A stretch of 12,313 bases of DNA from Bacteroidota bacterium (GTDB taxonomy: Bacteria; Bacteroidota; Bacteroidia; Flavobacteriales_F; PHOS-HE28). The translations under genes were made by a program, and so were the position numbers. The notes under the pieces were generated by a model, which saw nothing but the letters and a program-made list of their open reading frames with translations, made no database searches and was not told the DNA's origin. Shown here piece by piece: positions 1-7,217 of this stretch; position 1 is the stretch's first letter; every line of letters starts with the position of its first letter. Location: assembly GCA_023412755.1 (NCBI GenBank), contig JAEZCB010000229.1:1-12313 (forward strand), written 5' to 3'.

Positions 1-228
1 CTTGTACCATGTGTAGGGCTCGGTGATCGGCGCCTTTATCACTTGGGCCTCCGGCGCCACATCGGCGAGCAGGGTGGTGTCCACGGCCTGCATCTCGGGG
101 TTTTTCGGGGTGTACACAACCGGCTGCCACCCGAACTGCGGCAGGTATTTGGCGAACTTCAGCCAGCGATACACCCCTACTCCGGCATTCGGCGGCCAGT
201 AGTAGGCGATGATCATCACACGCTTCAT
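1..228 (-). CDS. Glycosyltransferase, N-terminal fragment (GT4-like), cut by the window edge
   Basis: Only the first 76 codons are present; the gene runs off the left edge. The protein opens MKRVMIIAYYWPPNAG, followed by GVYRWLKFAKYLPQFGW and the strand VVYTP. This is the usual start of a Rossmann-like donor or acceptor half in GT-B glycosyltransferases of the GT4 type, with a small-residue loop after the first strand. Such enzymes act at the cytoplasmic membrane face and move a sugar from a nucleotide donor to a lipid-linked or polysaccharide acceptor. The catalytic C-terminal domain lies outside the window, so donor and acceptor cannot be named. The ATG (228-226) overlaps the TGA of the YfhO-family gene (227-225) in an ATGA arrangement, which indicates translational coupling within one operon. 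The glycosyltransferase assignment is fairly secure; the subfamily is inference. Confidence 0.8.
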   Translation of the reverse strand, partial: MKRVMIIAYYWPPNAGVGVYRWLKFAKYLPQFGWQPVVYTPKNPEMQAVDTTLLADVAPEAQVIKAPITEPYTWYK

Positions 229-3026
229 TCGGCTTCCACTTCGGCGGCGGCGGTGCGCCCCTGCACCCAGTTGCGCAGCTCCAGACCCAGCAGGCCTATC
301 ACTGCAAGGATCAAAAGCAGGCTGCTGGCGAACATGATCGGACGGGAGGTCTCATAGGCCGAGCCGCGCACTTCAAAAACCACCCGATGTTTTCCGGCCG
401 GCACTTTCATTACGCGCAAAACGTAGTTGCCACGCACGTATTCCGCCGGTTCGCCATCGATCGTCGCATGCCAGTCGGGGCCGTACCAGATCTCGCTGAA
501 GACCACGATGCCCCCCTGCGCCGATCGCACATCGTAGGTGAGGCGGTCGGTCTCGTATTCCACCAGATCCACGCTGGCCGAAGGATCCGATGCGAAGGGC
601 CCTTCACCGAGCGTGGTGCGGAAACGGGTGTCAATGAGTACCGTGGTGGCCGGATCGATGTCACCCAGCTGCATGATCTCTTCATCCGCGTTCTGCACCC
701 ATTGCACTTGATCCACGAACCAGGCGGGTCCCAGGCCGTTGAGGTTCTGGATCGGTGGCCGCTCCGGACTGTAGACCAGATAGCGCACGTTGAGCATATT
801 GAGCACCCCTTCCTGCGCCAGCAAACTATCCACCTGCGGTATGGAGGTGCCTCCCTGCAACATGCCGATGATCCGCTGCAGCATAGGACTTAAGTGGAAG
901 GCGATCAGCTCATCGTAGCGCTGCAACTTCGCACCGTGGTAGCCGCCCACACTGCGGTGGAAATAGCTCGTTCGGCCATCGCTATCCAGTGAAGAGGTGA
1001 GGTTGAGCACCCGATGGTCTCCGTTGCGTCGCACCGCGGAAAAGCGCAGCATCTGGTCTTCCTCGGTGGTGATGCGTCCGCTCTCTGCCCGCGCCTTCTC
1101 CAACGCCAGCCTGTAACGTTCTTCTGCCTCTGGCCCCATCTCCTGTTCCAGAATGGCGAGATCGGCGGCATTCGCTTTATGTGGCAGCTGTCCCTTCGGT
1201 TCCCATTGTTCATAGCGGCCGCGCACCATTTCGTTGTGCATGAAACGCTTGTCCACGAACCAGAGATCGAGCAGGATCAGCAGGCCCAGCCCGCCAAGCA
1301 GTACTCCCCTGCCCATGGTCTTGCGCCCATAAAGGATGATGAGCAGGCCCGCCGCGACGATGAAACCGAGACTGCGCCAGGCATCGGCACTGAAGATCCC
1401 CTGCCGCACCGACTTCAAGGATCCCACGAAGGCCATTACCTGGGCTTCCGCCTGTGGGGAGGTATCGGCCTGTTCATTGAACGCCTGGCGCTCCTGATCG
1501 CTGATGAAGTCGAACAGCACACCTGGCGCCACAGCCACAAAAAGCACGAACGCGGCGAGGATGCCCATGGTGATCAGCGAACGCCTGCTGGTGGTCTTGT
1601 CCCAGCCATCGCTGCGCAATAACCTATCGAGATAGAGCACACCCAGCACCGGCGCCGCCAGCGACACGATGACCAGGATGATGGTGACCGCCCGGAATTT
1701 GTTGTACCCGGGAACATGGTCCAAAAAGAAATCGGTGAGGGGCATGTAGTTGCGGCCCCAGCTCAACAGAAGTGTGAGTACGAAACCTGCGAATAGCGCG
1801 TACGGCAGCGGTTCCTTCCACAGAAAAATGCCGGCGAGCAGGTATATGGCCAACACCATGAAAGCCAGAAAAGGATCGCCGATGGCCAACAGAACAAAGA
1901 TCATGGGCAGTGCCGCAATGATCCACCATCGAGCCTTGTTCTCCGTCTGTCCGAGCATCAGGAACATCAGCAGAAGCACGATGGCCCCGATATACACCGG
2001 GCCGGAAGTGAAGGTCTGATCACCCCAATATTTGTTCTGCTGCGCAATGATCTGTTTGAAGCGCGGATCGGCATTGTCCAGGGCAGGTTCACCCGTCCCT
2101 ATCTGGCCCGTAGCGCCGCCCTTGGCATTCGGGATCAAGAATGTGAAGCTCTCCGCGATGCCGTAGCTCCAGCGGGTGACATAGTCGCGGTCGAGGCCTG
2201 TGGTCTGGACATCATCGGCAGGCGAACCGTCCGGTCTTATCGTAAGGTCGCTCTGCCCCCGCGTGGAATGCTGGCCATACTCCCATGTGCTCCATAGCAC
2301 ACCGAGGTTGCAGGCCAGCGCAAGCACCACGGCCACTAACCCCAGGGATGAACGCTTCATGAATTGCCCAATGGTGCCTGTTCTGATCGCCGCTGCGAGT
2401 TCGGCCAGGATGAACAATACGATCACCATGCCCAGGTAATAGGTGACCTGCACATGGTTCACCATGATCTCCAGTGCCAGAAAGAGCGCCAGCAGCACCG
2501 CACCCAGGATCATGCGCCTGTCCCGGTAGAGCAGGTACACCCCTCCCAGCACCAATGGCATATAGCCTATGGCGCTCGCCTTGCTGGTATGCCCTGCGGG
2601 CAGGATCACAAAGAAGTAAGAGGAGAATGCGAATGCGATGGCTCCCACGATGCAAAGCCACGGATCCACCCGCAGGATCCGCAGGAACACGAACATGCCC
2701 AGCAGATATAAAAAGAGGAACGATCCCGGCCGTGGCAGGAAACCCTGGAATAGATCATGCGCGTGCCGCAGCAGGTTGGCCGACCACCGCACACTGATCT
2801 GGTAGGCTGGCATGCCGCTGAACATACTTCCGGTCCACAAGGCCTCCTCGCCGCTACGCTCGCGGTGCTCCTCCACCTCCTGGGCCATGCCCCACCATTG
2901 CTTGATGTCATGCTGGATCAACTGCTGACCCTCCAGCATGGGGCTGAAATAGATCAGGCAAAGAGCATAGAACAGCGCAATGGCCGTCACGATCGGCAGC
3001 AGGCTCCTCCAATGGATCGATCTCAT
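225..3026 (-). CDS. YfhO-family polytopic membrane protein
   Basis: The 933-residue protein begins with a membrane helix (about residues 8-28) and then an outward-facing loop containing HDIKQWWGMAQE and the GMPAYQ segment. Many further hydrophobic segments follow, roughly at 101-118, 123-143, 152-168, 171-188, 196-213, 227-246, 343-358, 367-402, 408-424, 447-466, 484-504, 552-566 and 573-590. The PGYNKFRAV segment (439-447) falls among them. A large soluble region (about 595-895) contains the YFHRSVGGYHGAKLQRYDEL block (688-707) and LNMLNVRYLVY (742-752). Near the C-terminus is a beta-rich domain with FSEIWYGPDWHATIDG (843-858) and VPAGKHRVVFEV (875-886), then a last helix (about 898-916). 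This order is typical of YfhO proteins, which resemble GT-C glycosyltransferases; Bacillus and Listeria members have been linked to glycosylation of cell-surface polymers. The substrate here is unknown. The gene starts 16 bp after the DUF4834-type gene and overlaps the glycosyltransferase gene. Confidence 0.9.
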   Translation of the reverse strand: MRSIHWRSLLPIVTAIALFYALCLIYFSPMLEGQQLIQHDIKQWWGMAQEVEEHRERSGEEALWTGSMFSGMPAYQISVRWSANLLRHAHDLFQGFLPRPGSFLFLYLLGMFVFLRILRVDPWLCIVGAIAFAFSSYFFVILPAGHTSKASAIGYMPLVLGGVYLLYRDRRMILGAVLLALFLALEIMVNHVQVTYYLGMVIVLFILAELAAAIRTGTIGQFMKRSSLGLVAVVLALACNLGVLWSTWEYGQHSTRGQSDLTIRPDGSPADDVQTTGLDRDYVTRWSYGIAESFTFLIPNAKGGATGQIGTGEPALDNADPRFKQIIAQQNKYWGDQTFTSGPVYIGAIVLLLMFLMLGQTENKARWWIIAALPMIFVLLAIGDPFLAFMVLAIYLLAGIFLWKEPLPYALFAGFVLTLLLSWGRNYMPLTDFFLDHVPGYNKFRAVTIILVIVSLAAPVLGVLYLDRLLRSDGWDKTTSRRSLITMGILAAFVLFVAVAPGVLFDFISDQERQAFNEQADTSPQAEAQVMAFVGSLKSVRQGIFSADAWRSLGFIVAAGLLIILYGRKTMGRGVLLGGLGLLILLDLWFVDKRFMHNEMVRGRYEQWEPKGQLPHKANAADLAILEQEMGPEAEERYRLALEKARAESGRITTEEDQMLRFSAVRRNGDHRVLNLTSSLDSDGRTSYFHRSVGGYHGAKLQRYDELIAFHLSPMLQRIIGMLQGGTSIPQVDSLLAQEGVLNMLNVRYLVYSPERPPIQNLNGLGPAWFVDQVQWVQNADEEIMQLGDIDPATTVLIDTRFRTTLGEGPFASDPSASVDLVEYETDRLTYDVRSAQGGIVVFSEIWYGPDWHATIDGEPAEYVRGNYVLRVMKVPAGKHRVVFEVRGSAYETSRPIMFASSLLLILAVIGLLGLELRNWVQGRTAAAEVEAE

Positions 3027-3042
3027 ATGGTCGTGTTGTGGG

Positions 3043-3291
3043 CTACTTCAATTCCTCGAAATCGGCATCGGTCACATTGCCTCCCGTGCCACGGTCCTTG
3101 TCGCGCTTTTCATCCTTGAGCCGCTCGATCCGCACATCACCCTTGGGCCTGCCGGTCTCATTGGTCCAGCGCATGCCTCCCGCACCCTTACGCTGCTTCC
3201 CTGCCCGCATCAAAAGCCGGAGCACCCACCAGATGATCAATAGTATGATGATCGTCCGTAAAGTGCCACTCATGCTCGCTTCGGCCTCCAT
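3043..3291 (-). CDS. Small single-helix membrane protein, DUF4834 type
   Basis: The 82-residue protein has one hydrophobic helix near its N-terminus (TIIILLIIWWVLRLLM, about residues 13-28). A basic charged tail (RAGKQRKGAGG and a KDEKRDKDRG stretch) follows, and the protein ends in DADFEELK. A helix, a basic linker and an acidic end near DFEE is the layout I associate with DUF4834 proteins of Bacteroidota, whose function is unknown. It is the first gene of the leftward unit and sits 16 bp before the YfhO-family gene, so a role in the same envelope process is plausible. The ATG at 3291 is kept because a -7 box (3304-3311) ends 12 bp before it. A second in-frame ATG at 3273 (MSGTLRT) would give a 76-residue protein with a longer leader and cannot be excluded. 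The family call is by eye. Confidence 0.75.
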   Translation of the reverse strand: MEAEASMSGTLRTIIILLIIWWVLRLLMRAGKQRKGAGGMRWTNETGRPKGDVRIERLKDEKRDKDRGTGGNVTDADFEELK

Positions 3292-3395
3292 TGTTCAGGC
3301 GGCCAAAGATAGGTCCGCTGGTGTAAGAGGTTCGTGGGTTTCTTTGCCTCATTGAACGCGAAAAACGCTGGACCCCAAGGATCGTTATCCCACTT
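3292..3395. other. Divergent intergenic region
   Basis: This 104-bp spacer separates the leftward DUF4834-type gene from the rightward receptor gene and must hold both promoters. The leftward box at 3304-3311 is a full match to TAnnTTTG. For the rightward gene the best candidate is TTTCTTTG at 3339-3346, one mismatch from the consensus and about 50 bp before the ATG. No operator-like palindrome or riboswitch-like structure was seen. Confidence 0.5.
3304..3311 (-). promoter_or_regulatory. Putative Bacteroidota -7 promoter box for the leftward envelope operon
   Basis: Read on the minus strand the bases are TATCTTTG, an exact match to the Bacteroidota sigma-70 type -7 consensus TAnnTTTG. It lies 12 bp upstream of the ATG at 3291, so the expected transcript leader is only a few bases for that start, or about 25 for the ATG at 3273. 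I see no clear TTG-type -33 element at the usual spacing. The match and position are visible; promoter activity is inferred. Confidence 0.45.
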
Positions 3396-4196
3396 ATGCC
3401 GGTAACTTACAAAGATCAACTATGCCAGCGTGTCACCATCGTGGCCCGTCCCCAGCGTATCATCTCGCTCGTTCCATCGCAGACCGAATTGCTCCATGAT
3501 CTCGGCCTTGGGGAGCGGGTGGTCGGGATCACCAAGTTCTGCATCCATCCTACTGAATGGCATCGGACCAAGGTCCGGGTGGGCGGAACAAAGAAGCTGG
3601 ATCCGGAGAGGATCCGATCGCTGCTGCCGGATCTGATCATCTGTAACAAGGAAGAGAACACGCGTGAGGAGATCGCATCGCTTCAGCAGGAGTTTCCGGT
3701 CTGGTGCAGCGATGTGCGGGACCTGGGCAGCGCGATCGAGATGATCCTTTCCGTGGGTATGATCACCGGTACCACGGACCGGGCACAACGCATGGCCGGG
3801 GAAATATCGGATGCATTCGCCCGGCTGCGGCCCCTCCCGGAAATGGATACCGCCTACCTGATCTGGCGCCAACCTTACATGGTGGCAGGCCCAGACACTT
3901 TCATCAACGACATGCTGCGGCGGTGCGGCATGCGGCATCCATTCCAGAGCTCCGGTTCCCGCTACCCGGAAGCCACCCCTGAACTGCTCCGGCTCGCCGC
4001 CCCTTCCATTGTGCTCCTTTCCTCAGAACCGTATCCCTTCAAGGAAGAGCATGTGCTGGAAATACGGACCATTCTGCCCAATGCGCTCATCATGCTCGTT
4101 GATGGCACGTATTTCAGCTGGTATGGCAGCCGGCTGCTGCATGCACCAGCGTATTTCCAAAGCGTTATTGAAAGCATAAAAACGGATGCCGAGTAA
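3396..4196 (+). CDS. Cytosolic periplasmic-binding-protein-like metal/cobalamin receptor (BtuF/FepB fold, COG0614 type)
   Basis: The 266-residue protein carries the hallmarks of the helical-backbone metal receptor superfamily. These are RIISLVPSQTELLHDLGLG (21-39), GITKFCIHP (44-52), VGGTKKLDPERI (62-73) followed by LLPDLIICNKEEN (76-88), and IWRQPYMVAGPDTFINDML (156-174). The C-terminal half ends near FSWYGSRLL (240-248). Family members bind cobalamin, haem or ferric siderophores and normally deliver them to an ABC importer. This one begins MPVTYKDQLC with no signal peptide or lipobox, so it is predicted to be cytosolic, and no permease or ATPase gene lies nearby. Signal-less versions exist in Bacteroidota and their ligand is generally not known. 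The downstream patatin gene starts 27 bp after its stop but seems to have its own promoter box. Confidence 0.82.
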   Translation: MPVTYKDQLCQRVTIVARPQRIISLVPSQTELLHDLGLGERVVGITKFCIHPTEWHRTKVRVGGTKKLDPERIRSLLPDLIICNKEENTREEIASLQQEFPVWCSDVRDLGSAIEMILSVGMITGTTDRAQRMAGEISDAFARLRPLPEMDTAYLIWRQPYMVAGPDTFINDMLRRCGMRHPFQSSGSRYPEATPELLRLAAPSIVLLSSEPYPFKEEHVLEIRTILPNALIMLVDGTYFSWYGSRLLHAPAYFQSVIESIKTDAE

Positions 4197-4206
4197 GCCT
4201 GCGGCC

Positions 4207-4214
4207 TACTTTTG
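4207..4214 (+). promoter_or_regulatory. Putative Bacteroidota -7 promoter box for the patatin gene
   Basis: The bases TACTTTTG match TAnnTTTG exactly and sit in the 27-bp gap between the receptor stop (4196) and the patatin ATG (4224), 9 bp before that ATG. Transcription from it would give an almost leaderless mRNA. No convincing -33 element is visible at the normal distance; upstream sequence is the end of the receptor gene. It suggests the patatin gene can be transcribed independently, though read-through from upstream is also likely. Confidence 0.42.
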
Positions 4215-4223
4215 TCTTTGCCA

Positions 4224-6506
4224 ATGCACCGCCTGCCCTTACTTATCGCAGCGCTCATTCTCTCGCCATGGATCCAGGCGCAGAAGGTGGGGCTGGTGCT
4301 GAGCGGTGGTGGAGCCGTTGGCATGGCACACATCGGTGTCATGCAAGCATTGGAAGAGAACGGGGTACCGATCGATCAGATCACCGGAAGCAGCATGGGC
4401 GCGTTGATCGGTGCCCTGTATGCCTCAGGGTTGAGTCCTTGGGAGATCGATTCGCTCTTCCGCAGTGTGAAATTCCAGCTCATGGCCCTGGGCGGCATCG
4501 AGGATAAGCACCAGTATTTCTTCAAACAGGACTGGCCTGATGCCTCATTGATCACCTTGAAATTCGACCTCGACACCACGCTTCAAACCTCCCTGCCTAC
4601 CAATCTGCGCAGTCCGGTCCTCATTGACATGGAACAGCTCAAGGGCTTTGCCGGGCCTGCTGCCGCCGCCGGATATGATATGGACAGCTTGTTCGTGCCC
4701 TTCCGATGCGTGGCATCCAACATCAACGAGCGCAAGCCGGTAGTATTCAGCAAGGGTGATCTGGCGAAGGCGGTGCGCGCGAGCATGAGTTATCCCTTCT
4801 ACTTCAAACCGATCAAGATCGAAGGTGCGCTGATGATGGACGGAGGCTTGTACAACAACTTCCCGAGTGATGTGATGTACTCCGAGTTCATGCCGGACTT
4901 TATCGTAGGCAGCAACGTCACCGATAATGCCCCACCACCGGATGAAGATGATCTCCTGAGCCAGTTGCGGGCCATGATCCAAACCCGCACCGATTATTCC
5001 GTGGTATGTGAAGAGGGTGTTATCATAGAACCTCGCACAGATGTATCGTTGTTCGATTTCAGTGACCCTGGAAGGGCCATACGGGATGGTTACCTGGCCG
5101 CCATGGCACACATGCCCGAGATCCTGGCTCAGGTGGACCGGCGGGTGGATCGGGAGGAACTTCTGGCCAGACGCAGGGCATTTCGCGCCCGCTTCCCGGA
5201 AATGATCTTCGGCAGCCTGACAGTGCATGGTCTCGGCCGATCTCAAACACGCTTTGTGGAACGCAGTATCCTCTCCCCGGAAATGACCACCTTCACATTG
5301 GACGAGTGGGAGCCTATCTACTACCGCCTTTACGCCGATCAGAACATTTCACTGGTCTATCCATGGACCATGTATGATCCGCAGAAACGTACGTACGACC
5401 TGCATCTGCAGGTGAAACGCGAAAAGCGCCTGGAGGTACGGTTCGGAGGCATGTTCTCCAGCCGGCCGATCAACACGGGCATGGCCGCCATTCGGTATAA
5501 GATCTTCGGCCGTACTTCCTCCTACGCCGAGGCGCTCTCTTACTTCGGGAAATTCTATGCGGCCGGACAACTGAGGTTGCGTGTGGATCTTTCCTCCCGG
5601 TTGCCGGTCTACGTGGAACCCATATTCACGCTGCACCGGTGGGATCACTTCCGGAGCTTCGCCACGTTCTTTGATGAGGTGCGCCCATCATTCGTTGTGA
5701 TGCGGGAAACGTGGGCCGGCATGAATACAGGGTTGGGCTTGGGGAACAAAGGGCTGCTTGGCCTGGATGTGAAGTATGTGGAGACCCGGGATAGCTATTA
5801 TCAGGACCTGATCTTTACCGGCCAGGACACCGCGGACCTCACCACTTTCCGGCATGTCACCACCGGTCTGGTGCTCCAACGTAACAGCCTCAACCGGAAG
5901 CAACACCCCAATGCGGGTGAAGCTCTGCGCCTGGAGATCCGGGGCATTGTAGGTGATGAGATCACAGACCCCGGCTCTCGCCGGCCGGAGGACCGAACCA
6001 CGTTAAGACACCATGATTGGTTCGAGGCCAAACTCAAATTGGATCAATACCTCCTGCCAAGGGGGCATGTCCGGTTCGGTGTGCTTCTGGAAGGTGTTTT
6101 CAGCAACATGCCGATGTTCACCAACTACACGGCCAGCATCATTCGTGCACCCGCTTTTCAACCCACACCGGAGAGCCGCACCTATTTCATTGAGGAATTC
6201 AGGGCCCCGAAGTACCTGGCAGGAGGCTTGCGCTCCATCATCGCCGTGGCACGCAACAGGTTCGACCTGCGCCTGGAGGGTTATGTCTTTCAACCCTATG
6301 AACCCATAATCCGTGGCGAAGGCGATCTGCCCATCACTTCTCCGGCGTTCGTGGACCGCTATTACATCGCTTCCGGTTCACTCATCTACCAAAGTCCCAT
6401 CGGTCCGGTATGGTTCAACATGAGCTATTTCGATGGGTTGAAGGAACCCTGGGCCTGGAGCCTCAACTTCGGGCATGTCCTTTTCGCACAACGCGCCCAT
6501 GAGTAA
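4224..6506 (+). CDS. Secreted patatin-like phospholipase with C-terminal outer-membrane beta-barrel (PlpD/type Vd-like)
   Basis: The 760-residue protein starts with a signal peptide (about 1-19, likely cleaved after WIQA). The patatin domain follows at once: the oxyanion loop SGGGAVGMAHIG (27-38), the nucleophile elbow GSSMG (55-59, Ser57) and the partner DGG (206-208, Asp206). The Ser-Asp dyad of an active lipase or phospholipase is therefore intact. Residues about 327-400 (FGSLTVHGLGRSQTRFVE and what follows) resemble a POTRA-like module. Residues about 410-760 alternate aromatic and polar strands as in a 16-stranded Omp85-type barrel, ending LNFGHVLF plus six residues. This order matches bacterial patatin-barrel fusions such as Pseudomonas PlpD (type Vd secretion). 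The protein is predicted to sit in the outer membrane and hydrolyse phospholipid acyl chains. ATG 4224 is chosen because the upstream in-frame TTG at 4212 falls inside the promoter box and would put four residues before the signal peptide. Confidence 0.9.
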   Translation: MHRLPLLIAALILSPWIQAQKVGLVLSGGGAVGMAHIGVMQALEENGVPIDQITGSSMGALIGALYASGLSPWEIDSLFRSVKFQLMALGGIEDKHQYFFKQDWPDASLITLKFDLDTTLQTSLPTNLRSPVLIDMEQLKGFAGPAAAAGYDMDSLFVPFRCVASNINERKPVVFSKGDLAKAVRASMSYPFYFKPIKIEGALMMDGGLYNNFPSDVMYSEFMPDFIVGSNVTDNAPPPDEDDLLSQLRAMIQTRTDYSVVCEEGVIIEPRTDVSLFDFSDPGRAIRDGYLAAMAHMPEILAQVDRRVDREELLARRRAFRARFPEMIFGSLTVHGLGRSQTRFVERSILSPEMTTFTLDEWEPIYYRLYADQNISLVYPWTMYDPQKRTYDLHLQVKREKRLEVRFGGMFSSRPINTGMAAIRYKIFGRTSSYAEALSYFGKFYAAGQLRLRVDLSSRLPVYVEPIFTLHRWDHFRSFATFFDEVRPSFVVMRETWAGMNTGLGLGNKGLLGLDVKYVETRDSYYQDLIFTGQDTADLTTFRHVTTGLVLQRNSLNRKQHPNAGEALRLEIRGIVGDEITDPGSRRPEDRTTLRHHDWFEAKLKLDQYLLPRGHVRFGVLLEGVFSNMPMFTNYTASIIRAPAFQPTPESRTYFIEEFRAPKYLAGGLRSIIAVARNRFDLRLEGYVFQPYEPIIRGEGDLPITSPAFVDRYYIASGSLIYQSPIGPVWFNMSYFDGLKEPWAWSLNFGHVLFAQRAHE

Positions 6507-6750
6507 AGATCTCATCGGCCACGCCCTGTTGGACCAGTATGTTTCTGTGAAGGGTGAACTGGAAAGACTTCCGCAAGAAGTGGATGCCGATGCCGCCCTT
6601 TGGGAGATCGTTGATCAGTTGCTCCTTGATCTGCATATGATCCGCTTCGGCTATGCCAGTGATGGTTATGCCCGTTTTGTAGAGAGGCGGATAGAGGAGG
6701 TCTGTGAGGATGCGAGCGTGGTGCAACGGTTGAAGGACATGCGTCTGTGA
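6499..6750 (+). CDS. Hypothetical small acidic protein, overlapping the patatin stop
   Basis: The 83-residue protein (MSKDLIGHALLDQYVSVKGE...) is rich in Glu, Asp and Leu. It looks mostly alpha-helical, for example WEIVDQLLLDLHMI (35-48) and FVERRIEEVCEDASVVQRL (60-78), with no signal peptide or membrane helix, so it is probably cytoplasmic. I do not recognise the family. The ATG at 6499-6501 overlaps the patatin TAA (6504-6506) by 8 bases, which suggests translational coupling and co-expression. A further in-frame ATG at 6475 would add eight residues (MSFSHNAP) and deepen the overlap; 6499 is preferred. The coding character is supported by the overlap, an uninterrupted frame and a normal composition, not by homology. 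Confidence 0.65.
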   Translation: MSKDLIGHALLDQYVSVKGELERLPQEVDADAALWEIVDQLLLDLHMIRFGYASDGYARFVERRIEEVCEDASVVQRLKDMRL

Positions 6751-6932
6751 AGGTTCCATAGCATGGCATTCCAATAATGATGTATTGCTGGCATTACTGG
6801 AGGCACCGCTAACAGTGGAAAGGGCGAATTGCATGACATGGTTCAGGAATGAAGGAATGCAGTAGCTGGTGGTGATGTACGCTTGGAAATGAGTGCTGAC
6901 CATACCTACATTAGAGTATATCCTGGCCGGAA
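6751..6932. other. Non-coding stretch after the 83-residue gene
   Basis: This stretch is more AT-rich than the flanking genes. I find no gene, RNA gene or full TAnnTTTG box. It holds one imperfect inverted repeat (6771-6800), listed separately, and a short tandem of AGGAATG-like words near 6844-6859. The upstream half may be the 3' untranslated region of the patatin transcript. Confidence 0.5.
6771..6800. terminator. Weak hairpin, possible transcript end after the patatin unit
   Basis: The left arm CCAATAATG (6771-6779) pairs with the right arm CATTACTGG (6792-6800) at 8 of 9 positions around a 12-base loop, starting 20 bp after the stop of the 83-residue gene. The stem is AT-rich and no T-run follows, so it is not a classic intrinsic terminator. 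Its position fits a transcript end, but it could be chance. Confidence 0.22.
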
Positions 6933-7166
6933 ATGGAACCAGAAGTAAAAGAGCGGAGCACGGTCGCCTTGAAAGGCATGTCCGACATGAAGATCTCCAA
7001 AAGCGTCAGCGAAGCAGGTGCGGTCCTGAGTTTTCATTGGTATGATGGCGCAGGAGAACTGCACATCCATACACTCGATCTGTTGGAGAGTGATCGATAC
7101 CTGGCCGCGGAGCAGGAACTGGCGGCGACAGCAAGTGGTGTACGCCTTACGCGGACCCGCCCTTGA
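6933..7166 (+). CDS. Hypothetical 77-residue protein, uncertain
   Basis: An open frame of 77 codons starts MEPEVKERSTVALKGMSDMK and ends GVRLTRTRP. The middle (AVLSFHWYDGAGELHIHTLDLLESDRYLAAEQELAA) reads like two beta strands and a helix. Third codon positions are moderately GC-rich, in line with the neighbours. There is no recognised domain, no promoter box just upstream and no overlapping partner. Internal ATGs at 6978 and 6987 are alternative starts. It converges on the DUF3467 gene, 51 bp away. It could be a real lineage-specific gene or a chance frame; roughly even odds. Confidence 0.42.
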   Translation: MEPEVKERSTVALKGMSDMKISKSVSEAGAVLSFHWYDGAGELHIHTLDLLESDRYLAAEQELAATASGVRLTRTRP

Positions 7167-7169
7167 ACA

Positions 7170-7194
7170 GGAAAGCGCCCTTCCGGACGCTTCC
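7170..7194. terminator. Possible hairpin between convergent genes
   Basis: GGAAAGCG (7170-7177) pairs with CGCTTCC (7188-7194), giving seven base pairs with one bulged A and a 10-base loop. It lies in the 51-bp gap between the rightward 77-codon frame and the leftward DUF3467 gene, where terminators for both strands are expected. There is no T-run on either side, so the call rests on position and stem only. Confidence 0.3.
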
Positions 7195-7217
7195 CCATTA
7201 ACTGGTTCGTCTCGGAT

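Noticed and set aside
1014..1622. Rightward open frame (202 codons) opposite the YfhO-family gene
   Set aside because: It is a shadow of the YfhO-family gene, with no domain and a composition typical of antisense translation.
3599..3645. Clustered GGATC/GATC words in the receptor gene
   Set aside because: They fall in codons for a conserved segment (LDPERI...LLPDLII) and have no regular spacing.
4212..4223. TTG at 4212 as the patatin start
   Set aside because: It lies inside the -7 box. The ATG at 4224 gives a normal signal peptide.
4545..5246. Leftward open frame (233 codons) opposite the patatin gene
   Set aside because: It overlaps the conserved patatin domain completely and has no family signature.
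6463..6903. Leftward open frame (146 codons) across the patatin end and the 83-residue gene
   Set aside because: No recognisable protein and no promoter. The overlapping rightward gene is better placed because it is coupled to the patatin stop.
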